From positions 1 through 64,000 of the forward strand of contig JAEWFG010000185.1 in the NCBI GenBank assembly GCA_023388935.1: a stretch of 64,000 nucleotides of DNA, given 5' to 3'. Position numbers and translations under genes: made by a program. Below, in pieces: positions 1-7,424 of the stretch. This DNA is from Pseudomonadota bacterium. Lineage in GTDB: Bacteria > Pseudomonadota > Alphaproteobacteria > Rhizobiales > Xanthobacteraceae. The notes beneath the pieces were generated by a model. It did no database searches, was not told the origin of the DNA, and worked only from the letters and a program-made list of their open reading frames with translations. Position 1 is the stretch's first letter; the number at the start of each line of letters is the position of its first letter.

Positions 1-46
1 GCGTGCGGATAGCGGCCAGTCCGTCGGAAGGATGATCGAGCAACAT
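1..46 (-). CDS. 5' end of an unidentified gene running off the left edge
   Basis: On the minus strand an ATG at position 46 opens a frame reading MLLDHPSDGLAAIRT before the window ends. A GGAG lies about six bases before it, a good ribosome-binding distance. Only 15 codons are visible, so no family can be named. It points away from the rest of the window, and the roughly 145 bases between it and the next gene would hold its promoter. Confidence 0.3.
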   Translation of the reverse strand, partial: MLLDHPSDGLAAIRT

Positions 47-192
47 CGTCGTCTCCAGGTTGGATGGATTTCGCAACCTCAGTCTGGCCTCAGACTTGGT
101 CGCTATCCACTCCCCATGGAATCTTCGCTGCGCTTGCAATGACGCCGGAGATGGTTCGTATAACGAATACGACGTCGATTCATTCAGGTCGG

Positions 193-645
193 CTATCGCG
201 TTTTTGCCGCAACAGGCTGCCTGACGCGTATGGTGATCTTGTCCGACACGATGGGCGGCTCGAACGGATAGTGCTTCGCATCGCCCAGCACCAATTGCAG
301 CGTGTGGTTTCCGGGCGGAAGCTCGAGGAAGGTTTCGGTCTGCCCCGCCCCGAAGTGCAGATGCGACTTGTCCTGAGCGATCGGCTCCTTGGGATCGATG
401 GGATCGTTGACGTCGACCAGCAGGTGATGGTGACCGGCATTCTGATAGTCGTCGCCGGCATGGGTGACGCCCATGTTGCGCAAGCCGAACCGGACCCAGA
501 AGCCACTGCGAACCTTCTGACCGTCATGCGGCGTGATGAAGTAGAGCTTCGCGTCCTTGGGAGCGGTCTTGCCCTGTGCAAAGGCGACGCTCGGAAGCAA
601 TGCGAGCGCCGCCGACAGCGCGATGCAGCGAAAGATTTTCATCAA
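193..645 (-). CDS. DUF4399 family secreted protein
   Basis: The 150-aa product starts with a clear Sec signal peptide (hydrophobic stretch after MMKIFR, cleavage around AFA-QG). The mature part has the DUF4399 pattern: an ITPHDGQKV opening, WVRFGLRNMGV, the histidine-rich GHHHLLVDV, and a closing PPGNHTLQLVLGDA. The family is small, exported and of unknown biochemical function; the clustered histidines suggest metal binding, which is inference. It lies 28 bp below the cyclase/FGE gene on the same strand, so the two are probably co-transcribed. Confidence 0.8.
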   Translation of the reverse strand: MMKIFRCIALSAALALLPSVAFAQGKTAPKDAKLYFITPHDGQKVRSGFWVRFGLRNMGVTHAGDDYQNAGHHHLLVDVNDPIDPKEPIAQDKSHLHFGAGQTETFLELPPGNHTLQLVLGDAKHYPFEPPIVSDKITIRVRQPVAAKTR

Positions 646-673
646 ACCTACTCCCGCACTCTAAGGACTGCAC

Positions 674-2206
674 TCAAGGACTGAGCGCGACGCGCAATCC
701 ATGCGTCGGATAACGAACATTGGTATCGTAGCCATCGCGGTTGGATGGCCTCACATATCTCGAATCGTTCTTCCAGGAGCCCGAGCGCAGAACATGCGAC
801 GTGCAGTCCCCGCCCATCCATGCCGAGCCGTCACCGGGGGCGCCCTGATAGGTCCTGCGCCAGCAGTCCTCGACCCATTGATCGACACCGCCCCCCATAT
901 CGTGGAGGCCGAAAGGATTCGGCTTGAAGCTGCCGACCTTCGCCGGCTGCTCGGCCGCGAGGTCACCGCAGTCCTTGCATCCGGCCATGCCCGGCTGGAG
1001 CTTGTCGCCCCACCAATATTTGGTCTGCGTTCCGCCGCGCGCGGCATATTCCCATTCGGCTTCGGTGGGAAGTCGATAGGGTTTCTTCGTCACCTGCGCG
1101 AGATACGCCACGTATTGTTGTGCGTCGGTCCAGCTCACATTGCTGATCGGCGCATCGTCGTTGCCGGTGGCAGTGAAGCCGCACGCCTTTGCAGCCGCAC
1201 ACTCGTTCCATTCCTGTACCGTCACCGGATATTTGCCAATCGAGAACGGTTTGATCGTGACCTGGTGGACAGGACGTTCGGTCGGGTCGTCATTGCTTCC
1301 CATCGCAAAGCTGCCGCCGCGAATGGCAATCATCTCGGGTTCGCGGAGCGGCGTCGCCGATTGACTTGGCGCCGGAGCGGGCGGTGCGGATACCAGAGCG
1401 GGCGGTGCGGATGCCGGAGCGGGTGATGGAGATGCCGGAGCGGGCGATGGAGATGACAGCACCAATGAGGGAGACGGCTGCGGCGTTTGCGTCGCCGCTT
1501 GGCGCGGCGGAGGTTGCGGGCTCGGTGATGCGACCGGAGGAACCGTCGGCACGGCGGCCTGCTTGCTCACCCTGCCCGGTGGCTGCGCCAGCAGATACCA
1601 CAGCACGCCGGAGGCAATCACGAGCAGCGTGATGCCCAGGAGAAAGATCAGAGCAGTCTCGCGCCGACCTCGCGTCCTCCCGAGCGCATCTGAGTCCGGC
1701 AACACGCGATAGACACGTACCGGGTCGGTAATGTTCTTGACCTTGCGGTCCCCGAGTGACTCGTAGCCACATACGATCTTGTGCTTGATCTGCTCGTAGA
1801 TCGCGCCGGAGATGTAGACCTGCCCGGGTTCGGCGATACCCTCGATGCGCGTGGCAATGTTGACGCCGTCGCCGTAGACGTCGTCCGGCTCCACGATGAC
1901 GTCACCGAGATTGACGCCGATCCGGTATTCGATCCGGGAGCCCTTTGGAAGCGAAGCGTTGCGGCCGACGAGATTCTGCTGGATGACAATGCTGCAGCGA
2001 ACGGCCTCGACGGGACTGTCGAAGATCGCAATGAAGCCATCACCCGTCGTCTTCACCAGCGTTCCGTGGTGTTCGAGGATGCTTGGCTGGATGAGATCCC
2101 GCTCGATCCGCTTGACGCGGACATGCGTGCCTTCTTCGTCAGCCTGCATCAAGCGGCTGTAGGAAGCGATGTCGCCGACGATGATTGCTGCGAGACGACG
2201 GGGCAT
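674..2206 (-). CDS. Class III nucleotide cyclase fused to a formylglycine-generating-enzyme-like (SUMF1) domain
   Basis: The chosen start (MPRRLAAIIVGD) gives about 510 aa; the frame stays open to 2293 but the extra N-terminus looks unrelated to the family. Residues 1-190 form a class III adenylate/guanylate cyclase domain with both metal-site aspartates (VGDIASYSRLM and TTGDGFIAIF) and the transition-state Asn/Arg (NIATRIEG). A single membrane helix (about residues 185-207, LIFLLGITLLVIAS) follows, then a roughly 80-residue Pro/Ala/Ser linker of short repeats. The last 210 residues are a SUMF1/FGE-sulfatase domain (IRGGSFAMGS, YRLPTEAEWEYAARGG, GLHDMGGGVDQW, LRSGSWKN). A cytoplasmic cyclase with a periplasmic FGE-like sensor or enzyme is the likely topology. 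The target of the FGE-like half is unknown. Confidence 0.85.
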   Translation of the reverse strand: MPRRLAAIIVGDIASYSRLMQADEEGTHVRVKRIERDLIQPSILEHHGTLVKTTGDGFIAIFDSPVEAVRCSIVIQQNLVGRNASLPKGSRIEYRIGVNLGDVIVEPDDVYGDGVNIATRIEGIAEPGQVYISGAIYEQIKHKIVCGYESLGDRKVKNITDPVRVYRVLPDSDALGRTRGRRETALIFLLGITLLVIASGVLWYLLAQPPGRVSKQAAVPTVPPVASPSPQPPPRQAATQTPQPSPSLVLSSPSPAPASPSPAPASAPPALVSAPPAPAPSQSATPLREPEMIAIRGGSFAMGSNDDPTERPVHQVTIKPFSIGKYPVTVQEWNECAAAKACGFTATGNDDAPISNVSWTDAQQYVAYLAQVTKKPYRLPTEAEWEYAARGGTQTKYWWGDKLQPGMAGCKDCGDLAAEQPAKVGSFKPNPFGLHDMGGGVDQWVEDCWRRTYQGAPGDGSAWMGGDCTSHVLRSGSWKNDSRYVRPSNRDGYDTNVRYPTHGLRVALSP

Positions 2207-2592
2207 TGTGCCGTGTGGAGGCGGCGGCCCATCCTGATTTCCGGATCTGAAGTTGCGAATTTCGCCCATCCCGGGGACTCCACAAACTTGCAAAGACGGA
2301 CCAGCTTACGACTCCGAAATACAGCCGTCTGTGAAGACTATCACATTGATGAACTGCGACAATGTCGGAGAAATCTGCGTCGAGTTCCCAGGCAAAACTA
2401 CCGCAAGGATTGAACCTTCCTGCTCCGACGGCGACTAAGGCTGGTGCAGGCGCACTTGGGAAGGCGGACTTGGGAAGGCAGACTTGGGAAGGCAGACTTG
2501 GGAAGGCGCACCTGGGAAGGTGGGCCTGCCTGTCTCGTCCGCCGCTAGGATGCGCGGCATCTTAGCTAATGCCCGGGAGCTCCCGCGCCGTT
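2207..2592. other. Intergenic stretch upstream of the cyclase gene
   Basis: Between the chosen cyclase start and the next gene there are about 385 bases. Apart from the 14-bp tandem array in its second half I see no convincing gene, hairpin terminator or named promoter. It should carry the promoter of the minus-strand cyclase/DUF4399 pair. Confidence 0.5.
2454..2523. repeat. Five tandem copies of a 14-bp unit
   Basis: The unit ACTTGGGAAGGCRG occurs five times with an exact 14-bp period, starting at 2454, 2468, 2482, 2496 and 2510; the last copy has ACCTGGG and an altered tail. Because 14 is not a multiple of three, the array cannot encode a peptide repeat. It lies in the intergenic stretch between the start of the cyclase gene and the end of the STM3941-like gene. 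Confidence 0.9.
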
Positions 2593-3165
2593 CTAGCTGA
2601 CGGGCTCAGGCTCCGACACGGCGCGGCCGTGATATGCCGACCGGCCGGCATTCCAGTATTGCTTGCAGGTATCGAACAGTGTTTCGGCGTCCATGGTCAG
2701 GCCGCCGGCATTGACGACCACGTCGTCCTCACCGAGCTCCTTGTTCATCAGCGACAATGCGCGCTTCAGCAGGCCCCCGGCGAACCGCTGTCCAAGGAGA
2801 GGATCAAGTTTGAGCACCACGATCGTCTGATTGCGCTGCTGCCAGATCAATATGTCCCGCACAGATCTCCAAGCGATGGTCTCGTCGGCGATCCTGGTGT
2901 CGCGAATGCCGACACGGCTGATGAAGACGACCGGCTCCCTGGAGGAAATCAACATCCAGAGTATCTTGCAGGTGGGAAGGCCGAAAAACGCCACGCCGAC
3001 ATAACAGGCGGCTATCTGGAACGTGGTGATGTTCTTGCCGAGGTGCCAGTTGAGCGCGAGCGCGGTAGACAGGAGCGTCAACGGCAGGCCGACCCCCAGG
3101 AGCTTGAGCAGCCGCACTCGGGAATAGCCAATTGCAAGGTTGGGCAAGTTTTGACTGACGGACAT
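2593..3165 (-). CDS. STM3941-like two-helix membrane protein
   Basis: The start MSVSQNLPNLA gives 190 aa; an upstream in-frame ATG at 3207 would add 14 residues but lacks family-like sequence. Two membrane helices occur near residues 22-40 and 52-75, followed by a soluble domain with EPVVFISRVGIRDTRI and WRSVRDILIW, the pattern of the STM3941 family (a pleckstrin-like domain after two helices, function unknown). A paralogue lies at 10960-11577. It is monocistronic as far as can be seen. Confidence 0.65.
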   Translation of the reverse strand: MSVSQNLPNLAIGYSRVRLLKLLGVGLPLTLLSTALALNWHLGKNITTFQIAACYVGVAFFGLPTCKILWMLISSREPVVFISRVGIRDTRIADETIAWRSVRDILIWQQRNQTIVVLKLDPLLGQRFAGGLLKRALSLMNKELGEDDVVVNAGGLTMDAETLFDTCKQYWNAGRSAYHGRAVSEPEPVS

Positions 3166-3374
3166 TCCATCACCACCGACCGTTGGCAACAACCGTTGGT
3201 TTACCAAATGTCCTCCTTCAAAAGTGTTAAGATGGAACCCGAGGCTGCCTCAAGGGGACTGCGAGGCAACAGACGCAGCACCTGAACGGGCGGCGCTCGG
3301 CCTGCGACTAACCGCCATTTGGCCCCCAACGTCCCCGGTGCGGGCCGACAGCGGTTGGCGCGTCCGGTGCGATC

Positions 3375-3672
3375 ATGAAGCCTGCCCTCGTCCTTTCGCT
3401 TGTCCTTGCGGCATTCATCGGCGCTGCCCGGGCCGACGCGGCCGATGACACGCGAGCCAACCAAGGCCGAGGCCGAGACCTTCAACGCACGCGCGTATGC
3501 AGGTACGCCCGCCAACAAGGCCCGTGCCTGCTTCGGCCGGCACTCTGATGCAGAGCATCTGGCGGGGCACCCGAGGCAGAAGGTCGCCTTCCGGCTCGAC
3601 CGCACCGACAACAGCGAATGCGCCTCGCTGGTGACCGACCGCAAGGAACTCGCCGCGCTGCGCCACAAGTGA
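3375..3672 (+). pseudogene. Frameshifted small secreted-protein gene
   Basis: An ATG at 3375 opens a typical signal peptide (MKPALVLSLVLAAF, cleavage near ARA-DA), but that frame stops at 3548 after an Arg/Gln-rich tail. In the +1 frame the same DNA continues sensibly as PTKAEAETFNARAY, then ACFGRHSDAEHLAGHPRQK and RLDRTDNSECASLVTDRKEL before a stop at 3672. This reads as one gene broken by a one-base indel near 3450. The abrupt join between HPRQKVAF and RLDRTD also suggests a lost middle section, which is inference from memory of related proteins. Confidence 0.5.
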
Positions 3673-3713
3673 TATTTGTTCGACGAAGTCAGGCTCGATC
3701 GAAGGAGATCGCC

Positions 3714-4163
3714 ATGAACCGCCGGAACATCTTGTGGAGCGCAGTATCAGCCCTGGGCGCAGCGTTCGGCGCCTCCAGCGCGAAGGCCGCGACGGAAGTC
3801 GGGGCGGGCAACAAGCTCAGGGTCGTCTACCATCTCAGCGATGCCGGGAAGGTCAATTTCGTGCTCGGCAACATCCAGAACCACATCGACGGCGTCGGCG
3901 GGCCCGACCATGTCACCATCGCACTGGTGATCCACGGGCCGGCGCTGAAGGCGTTTCAATCGGCCCGGGCCAACCCCGACGTCAGCAAGCGCGTCCGCGA
4001 CTTCTCCAAGGACGGCGTCGAGCTCGCTGCGTGCGGCAACACGATGAGGGCGCTGAACGTCACGCTCACGGACCTGCTGCCCGGCTTCGTCAGCGCGGAG
4101 AGGGGCGGCGTGGTGCGCCTGGCCGAGCTTCAGTCGCAGGGCTATCTCTATCTGCGGCCGTAG
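3714..4163 (+). CDS. DsrE-like protein with Tat-type leader
   Basis: The ATG at 3714 follows a GAAGGAGA ribosome-binding site and gives 149 aa. The N-terminus MNRRNILWSAVSALGAAFG resembles a Tat leader, although only one RR pair is present. The mature part (VVYHLSDAGKVNFVLGNIQNHID, then VIHGPALKAF, and an ELAACGNTMRALN segment) fits the DsrE/YchN-like fold found in sulfur-handling proteins. The cysteine in AACGNTM is at the usual active-site position. The gene stands alone between the broken gene and a large palindromic repeat. Confidence 0.7.
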   Translation: MNRRNILWSAVSALGAAFGASSAKAATEVGAGNKLRVVYHLSDAGKVNFVLGNIQNHIDGVGGPDHVTIALVIHGPALKAFQSARANPDVSKRVRDFSKDGVELAACGNTMRALNVTLTDLLPGFVSAERGGVVRLAELQSQGYLYLRP

Positions 4164-4171
4164 GGCGTTGC

Positions 4172-4336
4172 GAAGGAGCTGCGCTCCCTCCCCCGCTTGC
4201 GCCGCTTGCGGGGGAGGGCTGGGGAGAGGGTGCCTCCGCAATCGAGCCCCCCTCGAGGAGAGAGCCCTCACCCGACGCTTCGCGTCGACCTCTCCCGCAA
4301 GCGGGAGAGGTAAGGAGGAGCCCGCGGAGCTCCTTC
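4172..4336. repeat. Composite palindromic repeat, about 165 bp
   Basis: The outer ends GAAGGAGCT (4172-4180) and AGCTCCTTC (4328-4336) are perfect inverted copies. Inside are an 11-bp stem CCCTCCCCCGC/GCGGGGGAGGG (4186-4218), GACGC-TTC-GCGTC (4274-4286) and a perfect 24-base palindrome ACCTCTCCCGC-AA-GCGGGAGAGGT (4288-4311). It has no coding sense. It looks like a non-autonomous repeat of the REP/MITE kind and may also end transcription of the DsrE-like gene. Confidence 0.75.
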
Positions 4337-4356
4337 CCAACTAATCCGGATCGCTC

Positions 4357-4385
4357 TTGACTTACCCATAACTCTACGGTTATGA
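4357..4385 (+). promoter_or_regulatory. Candidate sigma-70 promoter of the arsR-AHSA1 pair
   Basis: TTGACT (4357-4362) and TTATGA (4380-4385) are separated by 17 bp, a good match to the housekeeping consensus. The -10 lies inside the first operator palindrome, so a bound repressor would block it directly. Confidence 0.6.
4367..4384. promoter_or_regulatory. Operator copy 1, CATAAC-N6-GTTATG
   Basis: A perfect 6-6-6 inverted repeat covers the spacer and -10 of the promoter. It is the same in arms and spacing as the second copy 26 bp downstream, so it is probably the binding site of the ArsR-family protein encoded next to it. Confidence 0.7.
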
Positions 4386-4392
4386 GTCAATC

Positions 4393-4410
4393 CATAACTT
4401 ATGGGTTATG
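4393..4410. promoter_or_regulatory. Operator copy 2, CATAAC-N6-GTTATG
   Basis: This second perfect inverted repeat lies just downstream of the expected transcription start. The 26-bp offset from copy 1 is about two and a half helical turns. An alternative ATG at 4401 falls inside it, which favours 4419 as the true start of the regulator gene. Confidence 0.7.
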
Positions 4411-4418
4411 GATTTCTC

Positions 4419-4742
4419 ATGTCCGCCGCTCACGACCTCCTGTTCAGGACCCTCGCCGACCCCACGCGGCGGGCGATCTTCGAGCGGCTGTGTAGCGAGG
4501 GCGAGCAGACGGTCGGGGCACTGACGGCGCGATCAGGCGTTTCCCAGCCGGCGGTCTCAAAGCATCTCGGCGCGCTGAAGCAGGCCGGGCTGGTGCGTGA
4601 TCGCCACGAGGGACGCCAGACCCACTACAGCGCGCAACCCGGTGCGCTCAATCCGCTGATCGACTGGACCAGCCAGATGGCCGGGTTCTGGCAGAACCGG
4701 CTCGATGCTCTCGACGATCTCCTGAAAAGGATGGACCAATGA
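4419..4742 (+). CDS. ArsR-family winged-helix repressor
   Basis: The 107-aa protein (start MSAAHDLLFRTLADPTRR) has the ArsR/SmtB-type winged helix: LADPTRRAIFERL, then the recognition helix region GVSQPAVSKHLGALKQAGLV and the wing DRHEGRQTHYSA. It has no cysteine metal site, and it belongs to the subgroup usually encoded with an AHSA1-domain protein. It overlaps that next gene by four bases (ATGA). Two identical palindromes cover its promoter, so it probably represses its own operon. The signal it senses cannot be read from the sequence. Confidence 0.88.
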   Translation: MSAAHDLLFRTLADPTRRAIFERLCSEGEQTVGALTARSGVSQPAVSKHLGALKQAGLVRDRHEGRQTHYSAQPGALNPLIDWTSQMAGFWQNRLDALDDLLKRMDQ

Positions 4743-5170
4743 CCGAAGCCGCAGCCGAGACACGCTCCATGGTCATCGAGCGTGAATTTGCCTTTCCAGC
4801 GGAGCGAATCTGGCGCGCGCTGACGCAGCCGCATCTGATCGAGGAATGGCTGATGAAGAACGACTTCAAGCCTGTCGTCGGCCATCGGTTCAACCTTAGC
4901 GGCGAATGGGGCGGCGTGCTGGACTGCGAGGTGCTCACCATCAAGCCGCCACGCACGCTGGCCTACACCTGGAATTTCGCGCATGAGGACGCGGCCTTCG
5001 ACCTCAGGAGCGTCGTGACCTTCACGCTCACGCCGACGGGCGCCGGCACGCATCTGCGCGTCGAGCAAGCAGGCTTCAGCCCGACACAGAAGCAGGCCTA
5101 TGGCGGCGCGCACGCCGGCTGGAAGCAGTTCTTTGCCAAGCTGGACGAAGTGCTGGCCCGGGCAGACTAG
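4739..5170 (+). CDS. SRPBCC/AHSA1-domain protein
   Basis: The 143-aa product shows the AHSA1 (START-like) pattern: IEREFAFPAERIWRALTQPHLIEEWLM at the start, GGVLDCEVLTIKPPRTLAYTW in the middle and TFTLTPTGAGTHLRVEQAGF, then a C-terminal helix GWKQFFAKLDEVL. Such proteins form a hydrophobic pocket for small ligands. Translation is coupled to the repressor by the ATGA overlap. The ligand is unknown. Confidence 0.85.
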   Translation: MTEAAAETRSMVIEREFAFPAERIWRALTQPHLIEEWLMKNDFKPVVGHRFNLSGEWGGVLDCEVLTIKPPRTLAYTWNFAHEDAAFDLRSVVTFTLTPTGAGTHLRVEQAGFSPTQKQAYGGAHAGWKQFFAKLDEVLARAD

Positions 5171-5215
5171 CTCCCTCGCCGGCCTCTATTCCGATCATTC
5201 CCAAAGGAGATCCCA

Positions 5216-5422
5216 ATGAGCTCGAACATGTGGATCCGGCTGATTCATCGCTGGCTGTCGATCGCTTTCACGCTCGCCGTCATCGCGAACATCGTCGCCA
5301 TGACCCAGCAGGTCCAGGCGACGTGGATCGGCTTCCTGGCGCTCGTGCCGCTTATTCCGTTGCTGATCACCGGCCTCTATTTGTTTGCACTGCCCTATGT
5401 CAGCCGCCGCAGCAACGCGTGA
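5216..5422 (+). CDS. Small two-helix membrane protein
   Basis: This 68-aa protein follows a strong AAAGGAGAT ribosome-binding site. Helices lie at about residues 13-29 (LSIAFTLAVIANIVA) and 38-58 (GFLALVPLIPLLITGLYLF), separated by a short loop. It sits 45 bp after the AHSA1 gene and is probably the third member of that operon. No function is recognised. Confidence 0.7.
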   Translation: MSSNMWIRLIHRWLSIAFTLAVIANIVAMTQQVQATWIGFLALVPLIPLLITGLYLFALPYVSRRSNA

Positions 5423-5435
5423 ACGAGGCGAGATC

Positions 5436-5879
5436 ATGAAGAAAGCTGTGACGGCAAAGAAGAGCAGCGCGAAGGAAGCGGACGGAGTTTCGCCAGCGAG
5501 CCTGATCGACGGCAGGATCAACGAGCTCGGCGACTGGCGCGGCGAGATGCTCAAGCGGATCCGCGGCCTGATCAAGGAGGCCGATCCTGATGTCGTCGAG
5601 GAATGGAAATGGCGTGGCGTTCCGGTGTGGGAGCACGACGGCATCATCTGCACCGGCGAGACCTACAAGGCCGTGGTGAAGATGACTTTTGCCAAGGGCG
5701 CGGCGCTGGATGACCCCGCCGGCCTGTTCAATTCCAGTCTCGAGGGAAATGTGCGGCGCGCGATCGATTTTCACGAGGGCGAGAAAATCAATGAGAAGGC
5801 GTTGAAGACGCTGATCCGCGCGGCCGTGGCGCTGAATGCGTCCAAGGCCAAGAAGAAGCCCAGCAGACGTTCGGAGTAG
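5436..5879 (+). CDS. DUF1801 family protein
   Basis: The 147-aa product begins with a lysine-rich tail (MKKAVTAKKSSAKEA) followed by a DUF1801/YdhG-like domain: WRGEMLKRIRGLIKEADPDVVEEWKW, then GVPVWEHDGIICTGETYKAVVKMTF and the closing RAIDFHEGEKINEKALKTLI. The family adopts a small alpha/beta fold and has no proven activity. It lies 13 bp after the small membrane protein, extending the arsR operon. Confidence 0.8.
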   Translation: MKKAVTAKKSSAKEADGVSPASLIDGRINELGDWRGEMLKRIRGLIKEADPDVVEEWKWRGVPVWEHDGIICTGETYKAVVKMTFAKGAALDDPAGLFNSSLEGNVRRAIDFHEGEKINEKALKTLIRAAVALNASKAKKKPSRRSE

Positions 5880-5880
5880 A

Positions 5881-5899
5881 CGGCGGCCTCAAGCCGCCG
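5881..5899. terminator. Hairpin between converging genes
   Basis: CGGCGGC-CTCAA-GCCGCCG forms a perfect 7-bp GC stem with a 5-base loop. It lies right after the DUF1801 stop and overlaps the last codons of the converging spoVR gene. No T-run follows, so the terminator role is a guess from position. Confidence 0.4.
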
Positions 5900-7424
5900 C
5901 CGGGATCGGACGCGGGCTCACGACATATTCCCGTATGACCTTGTCGTTGGCATCGACCTCGATCAGCGAGACGTCGTAGGTCCAGAGATCGGCGAGATGC
6001 TGGAGCACCCGCTTGGCGTCGGTCTCGTTGAGCTGCGAGCCCTTGATGACGTGGTGGTGCAGGATCAGACGGCGGTCGCCTGAGAGATCGACGTCGACCA
6101 CCTCAATATTGGCATCGATGAAGCCGACATCGTGCTGCCGCGCCAGCTCGCGCCGCACACGGCGGAAGCCGCGTTCGTCGTGGATGGCATCGACCCGGAT
6201 GCCGGCGCGCTCCTCGGGATCGTCGTGCAGGTGGAACATGCGGAAGTGCCGCATCAGCTTCGGGCTCAGGAACTGGCCAATGAAACTCTCGTCACGATAA
6301 TTGGCCCAGACATCGCGCAGCACGCCCATCACGTCGCCCTTACCGGCGATATCCGGGAACCATTCGTAGTCCTCGTCTTCCGGCTTGCTGACGATGCGCT
6401 CGATGTCCTGCATCATGGCAAAGCCGAGCGCATAGGGATTGAAGCCGGAGAAGCGCGGATCGTCGAATTCGGGCTGGAACACCACATTGGTGTGCGACTG
6501 CAGGAATTCGAGGAAGTTGCCGTCGGCGATGCGGCCCTGCTGGTGCAGCTTGCTCATGATGCGATAGTGGACGTAGGTCGCCGTCCCCTCGTTCATCACC
6601 TTGGTCTGGCTCTGCGGATAGAAATACTGCGCGATATGGCGGACGATGCGCAACAGCTCGCGCTGCCAGGGCGCCAGCCGCGGTGCGCTCTTCTCCAGGA
6701 AGTAGAGCAGGTTTTCCTGCGGCAATCCGAGCAGCTTGCGGCGGCGCTCGATGCTGAGCGCGGACCGGCTCTTGGCCGCGCCCCTGGGCACCGTGCGCCA
6801 GAGGTCGTTGAAGACTTCCTCCTCATGCTGGCGGCGGCGCCCTGCCCGCTTCTCTTCGGCGCGCAGGTCGAGCTTCTTCTTGCCGGGATAGCGGTCGATG
6901 CCGTGCGACATCAGCGCATGCGCAGCATCCAGCGTGCGCTCGACCTCGACGCGGCCGTGGCGCTCCTCGCAGGTCGCGACATAGTTCTTGGCGAAGTCGA
7001 GATAGTCCAGAATGCCGTCGGCGTCGGTCCACTGCTTGAACAGATAGTTGTTCTTGAAGAAGTGGTTGTGGCCAAAGGCGGCGTGCGCGATCACCAGCGT
7101 CTGCATCGTCGCCGTGTTCTCCTCCATCAGGTAGGAGATGCAGGGCGAGGAGTTGATCACGATTTCATAGGCGAGTCCCATCAGGCCCTTGCGATAGGAC
7201 GCCTCGTGAAACGCAAAGTGCTTGCCGAAGGACCAGTGCTTGTAGAACAGGGGCATGCCGACGGAGGAATAGGCATCCAGCATCTGCTCGGCCGTGATGA
7301 CCTCGATCTGGTTCGGATAGACGTCGAGCCCGAGATCGTTCTTCGCCAGCTCCTCGCAGGCGTCGGTGATGCGCTGCAAGGTATGGAAGTCCCAATCCGC
7401 GCCTTCGAACAACCTTTCCGTCAT
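5889..7424 (-). CDS. spoVR: SpoVR-family protein
   Basis: The 511-aa product matches the SpoVR/YcgB family over its whole length: an early WDFHTLQRITDACEELA, GMPLFYKHWSFGKHF, the YEIVINSSPCISYLMEEN segment, and NEGTATYVHYRIM, which is the most conserved part and carries a possible metal-binding Glu/His. It is the last gene of a prkA-yeaH-spoVR operon and overlaps yeaH by four bases. In enterobacteria the homologues yeaG, yeaH and ycgB are stress- and stationary-phase genes; the exact role of SpoVR remains unclear. Confidence 0.95.
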   Translation of the reverse strand: MTERLFEGADWDFHTLQRITDACEELAKNDLGLDVYPNQIEVITAEQMLDAYSSVGMPLFYKHWSFGKHFAFHEASYRKGLMGLAYEIVINSSPCISYLMEENTATMQTLVIAHAAFGHNHFFKNNYLFKQWTDADGILDYLDFAKNYVATCEERHGRVEVERTLDAAHALMSHGIDRYPGKKKLDLRAEEKRAGRRRQHEEEVFNDLWRTVPRGAAKSRSALSIERRRKLLGLPQENLLYFLEKSAPRLAPWQRELLRIVRHIAQYFYPQSQTKVMNEGTATYVHYRIMSKLHQQGRIADGNFLEFLQSHTNVVFQPEFDDPRFSGFNPYALGFAMMQDIERIVSKPEDEDYEWFPDIAGKGDVMGVLRDVWANYRDESFIGQFLSPKLMRHFRMFHLHDDPEERAGIRVDAIHDERGFRRVRRELARQHDVGFIDANIEVVDVDLSGDRRLILHHHVIKGSQLNETDAKRVLQHLADLWTYDVSLIEVDANDKVIREYVVSPRPIPAAA

